This document shows, one piece after another, positions 14,102 through 15,279 of a stretch of DNA of 15,279 nucleotides (the first letter of the stretch is position 1; every line of letters starts with the position of its first letter). The stretch is taken from NCBI GenBank assembly GCA_045586995.1, contig JAZNBI010000028.1, positions 1 through 15,279 of the forward strand. The letters are read 5' to 3'. This DNA comes from JAZNBI01 sp045586995. GTDB taxonomy: Bacteria; Bacillota; Clostridia; Oscillospirales; CAG-272. The position numbers and the translations under genes are program-made. The notes under the pieces were generated by a model, which saw only the letters and a program-made list of their open reading frames with translations, was not told the origin of the DNA and did no database searches.

Positions 14102-15140
14102 CAATACCAATCATACCACAGAACACAGAAAAGGTCAACACCTTTTGAGCGAAGAAAGACACGAAATCGAAGTTCGTTTGAAGGACGGCTGGTCGACCTA
14201 CCGCATTGCTAAGCATTTGGGGCGGCCCTACAACACCATCAAAAACGAAATCCAGCGCGGCATGGTATCGCTCTACCACGGAAAGGTACAACGCTACAAG
14301 GCAGACGAGGGTAAGAAGGTGTATTGGGAACACCGTCAGAACTGCCGCAAGCAGTACCGTTGTCTTGCAACGATTCGTTTTCTTCAATACGTTGTAGAAT
14401 GTTTTCGTGGTGAAAAGCATTGGTCGTTGGATGCAAGCTGTGGCGAGGCATTGCGGAACGGCACGTTTGCCCGTGCGGAAATGGTCTGTACCAAGACACT
14501 CTACAACTATGTAGATCTCGGTCTGCTTCCTATCAAGAACATCGATCTGCCTGAGAAGCTTCACCGCAATACAAAAGCGAAAAAAGTCCGTGAAAACAAG
14601 AAAATTCTCGGTCGGAGCATTGAAGAACGCCCCGAAATTGTGGAATTTCGCACCGAATTCGGTCATTGGGAGATCGACACGGTCATCGGAAACAAGGGTG
14701 AGAATGAGCCTTGCGTTCTCACGCTCGTGGAGCGTATGACGCGGATGTGTATTTGGGTTAAGGCTCAAAAACATACTGCAGAAGCGATCAACGAGGCTCT
14801 GCAAAAGGTTATGTCGTATTTCGCAGAGCAACGCGATCAAGTGTTCAAGACCATTACCGGCGACAACGGTTCGGAGCTCTCAGGACTTTCTTTGCTGGAG
14901 GACGGTAAACTGAAGGTGTACTTCACCCATCCGTATTCCTCCTGTGAGAAAGGCACCAATGAATGCCACAACCGTATGCTGCGTCGGTTCATCCCTAAGG
15001 GAAAGAGCATTTCCGACTACACCGCTGATGAAATCTGCTTCTTTGCGGACTGTATTAACGGTCTGCCGAGAAAAACGCTCGGTTATGCCACCCCGGAGGA
15101 GTTGTTTGACCGACAGCTCGACTGCATTTATGCAGCGTGA
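14097..15140 (+). CDS. IS30-family transposase
   Basis: A 347-residue DDE transposase that cuts and joins the ends of the surrounding element. Residues 14-53 form an HTH_38-type DNA-binding domain (LLSEERHEIEVRLKDGWS, IAKHLGRPYNTIKNEI), as usual for IS30. The rve-like catalytic core has Asp194 in FGHWEIDTVIG, Asp256 in ITGDNGSE and Glu289 in GTNECHNRMLRRFIPKG, giving the D-D-(32)E spacing expected for this family. Length and motifs are complete, so it is probably active. GAAAGGA lies 8 bases before the ATG and is part of the fold-back hairpin. The GC content is higher than in the minus-strand operon it adjoins, consistent with recent arrival. Confidence 0.95.
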   Translation: MDNTNHTTEHRKGQHLLSEERHEIEVRLKDGWSTYRIAKHLGRPYNTIKNEIQRGMVSLYHGKVQRYKADEGKKVYWEHRQNCRKQYRCLATIRFLQYVVECFRGEKHWSLDASCGEALRNGTFARAEMVCTKTLYNYVDLGLLPIKNIDLPEKLHRNTKAKKVRENKKILGRSIEERPEIVEFRTEFGHWEIDTVIGNKGENEPCVLTLVERMTRMCIWVKAQKHTAEAINEALQKVMSYFAEQRDQVFKTITGDNGSELSGLSLLEDGKLKVYFTHPYSSCEKGTNECHNRMLRRFIPKGKSISDYTADEICFFADCINGLPRKTLGYATPEELFDRQLDCIYAA

Positions 15141-15161
15141 CCGCGATCGCCGCTTTCGGCG

Positions 15162-15279
15162 CCGCGCGACGTTGGCTCCCTCCACTCGGGGCTCCGCCCC
15201 TCCTTCCGTTAGCCAACGCTGTTCTACTACGATTTGTTACGTTTTTGGAAACTATTGCAACTTGCTATTGCAATTTGCG
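15162..15279. repeat. 118-bp exact terminal direct repeat, copy 2
   Basis: Identical to 1-118. It contains the nested stem-loop (15170-15218), the right inverted repeat (15251-15263) and 16 further bases, then the window ends. Confidence 0.95.
15251..15263 (+). repeat. IS30 right inverted repeat (core)
   Basis: ACTATTGCAACTT, exact reverse complement of the left core repeat. A second TTGCAA-type unit follows at 15267-15272, giving two near-identical units 13-16 bases apart that may be tandem transposase contact sites. Confidence 0.75.

Larger units (their letters stand above)
13998..15263 (+). mobile_element. complete IS30-family insertion sequence
   Basis: The left end AAGTTGCAATAGT (13998-14010) and the right end ACTATTGCAACTT (15251-15263) are perfect 13-bp inverted repeats. 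The match extends inward after a four-base gap (TTTCAAAAA on the left, TTTTTGGAAA on the right). Between them lie one DDE transposase gene, a 5' fold-back hairpin and a 120-base structured 3' tail. The outer limits are uncertain: a second, degenerate TTGCAATAG-like unit sits 13 bases outside each core repeat, so the true ends may lie about 10 bases further out. No clear target duplication is seen, as expected if the outer DNA differs from the original target or the ends are misplaced. Confidence 0.8.

Noticed and set aside
14010..14840. 276-codon minus-strand frame
   Set aside because: It is antisense to the intact IS30 transposase and shows no family features.
13985..15275. Target-site duplication around the IS30 element
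   Set aside because: Bases next to the core repeats (ATG on the left, GCT on the right) do not match, and the exact ends are uncertain.
1..15279. CRISPR array or plasmid origin
   Set aside because: No regularly spaced repeats, no Cas proteins, no replication protein and no iterons were seen.

Overview
The window looks like accessory-rich DNA from an anaerobic Firmicute of the class Clostridia. The reasons are AAAGGA/AGGAGG ribosome binding sites, an argCJBD operon, a tnpV gene of a kind found in clostridial mobile elements, and a moderate-to-low GC content that changes from block to block. No rRNA, complete tRNA or CRISPR array is visible.

Layout. (1) 1-118 is the 3' tail of an IS30-family element. 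It is repeated exactly at 15162-15279, so the window either lies between two directly oriented IS30 copies or is a circular assembly with an end overlap. (2) 197-4009 (+) is a tightly overlapping three-gene cassette: a lipoprotein, an ABC ATPase and a large permease with two similar halves. Its ribosome binding site sits inside a strong hairpin. (3) 4010-4800 holds a terminator, a lone tnpV gene (-) and two structured non-coding segments. (4) 4802-9164 (+) is an arginine-biosynthesis operon, argC-argJ-argB-argD, behind a consensus sigma-A promoter whose -10 lies in a perfect 14-bp ARG-box-like palindrome. (5) 9165-9607 holds no supported gene. It has two strong terminators, a GC-rich insert and a tRNA T-arm-like fragment. 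(6) 9608-14020 (-) is an AT-rich set of four genes read leftward: a membrane-anchored protein with its 5' end cut by an IS, a HEPN (ApeA-like) protein, a protein with a CxxC...HC motif like the Mu F/SPP1 gp7 head-morphogenesis family, and a DUF4041 coiled-coil protein with a GIY-YIG-type (T5orf172) C-terminus. (7) 13998-15263 (+) is a complete IS30-family element with matching terminal inverted repeats, an intact DDE transposase and a fold-back hairpin over the transposase start.

How the parts relate. The arg genes encode the cyclic (acetyl-recycling) route from glutamate to N-acetylornithine and ornithine; the later steps (argF/G/H) are not here. The lipoprotein/ABC cassette is probably an exporter or self-protection module of unknown substrate. 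The minus-strand block is the most interesting part: a likely RNase-type HEPN protein next to a GIY-YIG-type protein and a phage-head-like Cys/His protein suggests an undescribed anti-phage or phage-satellite module. That reading is inference from domain content and order only.
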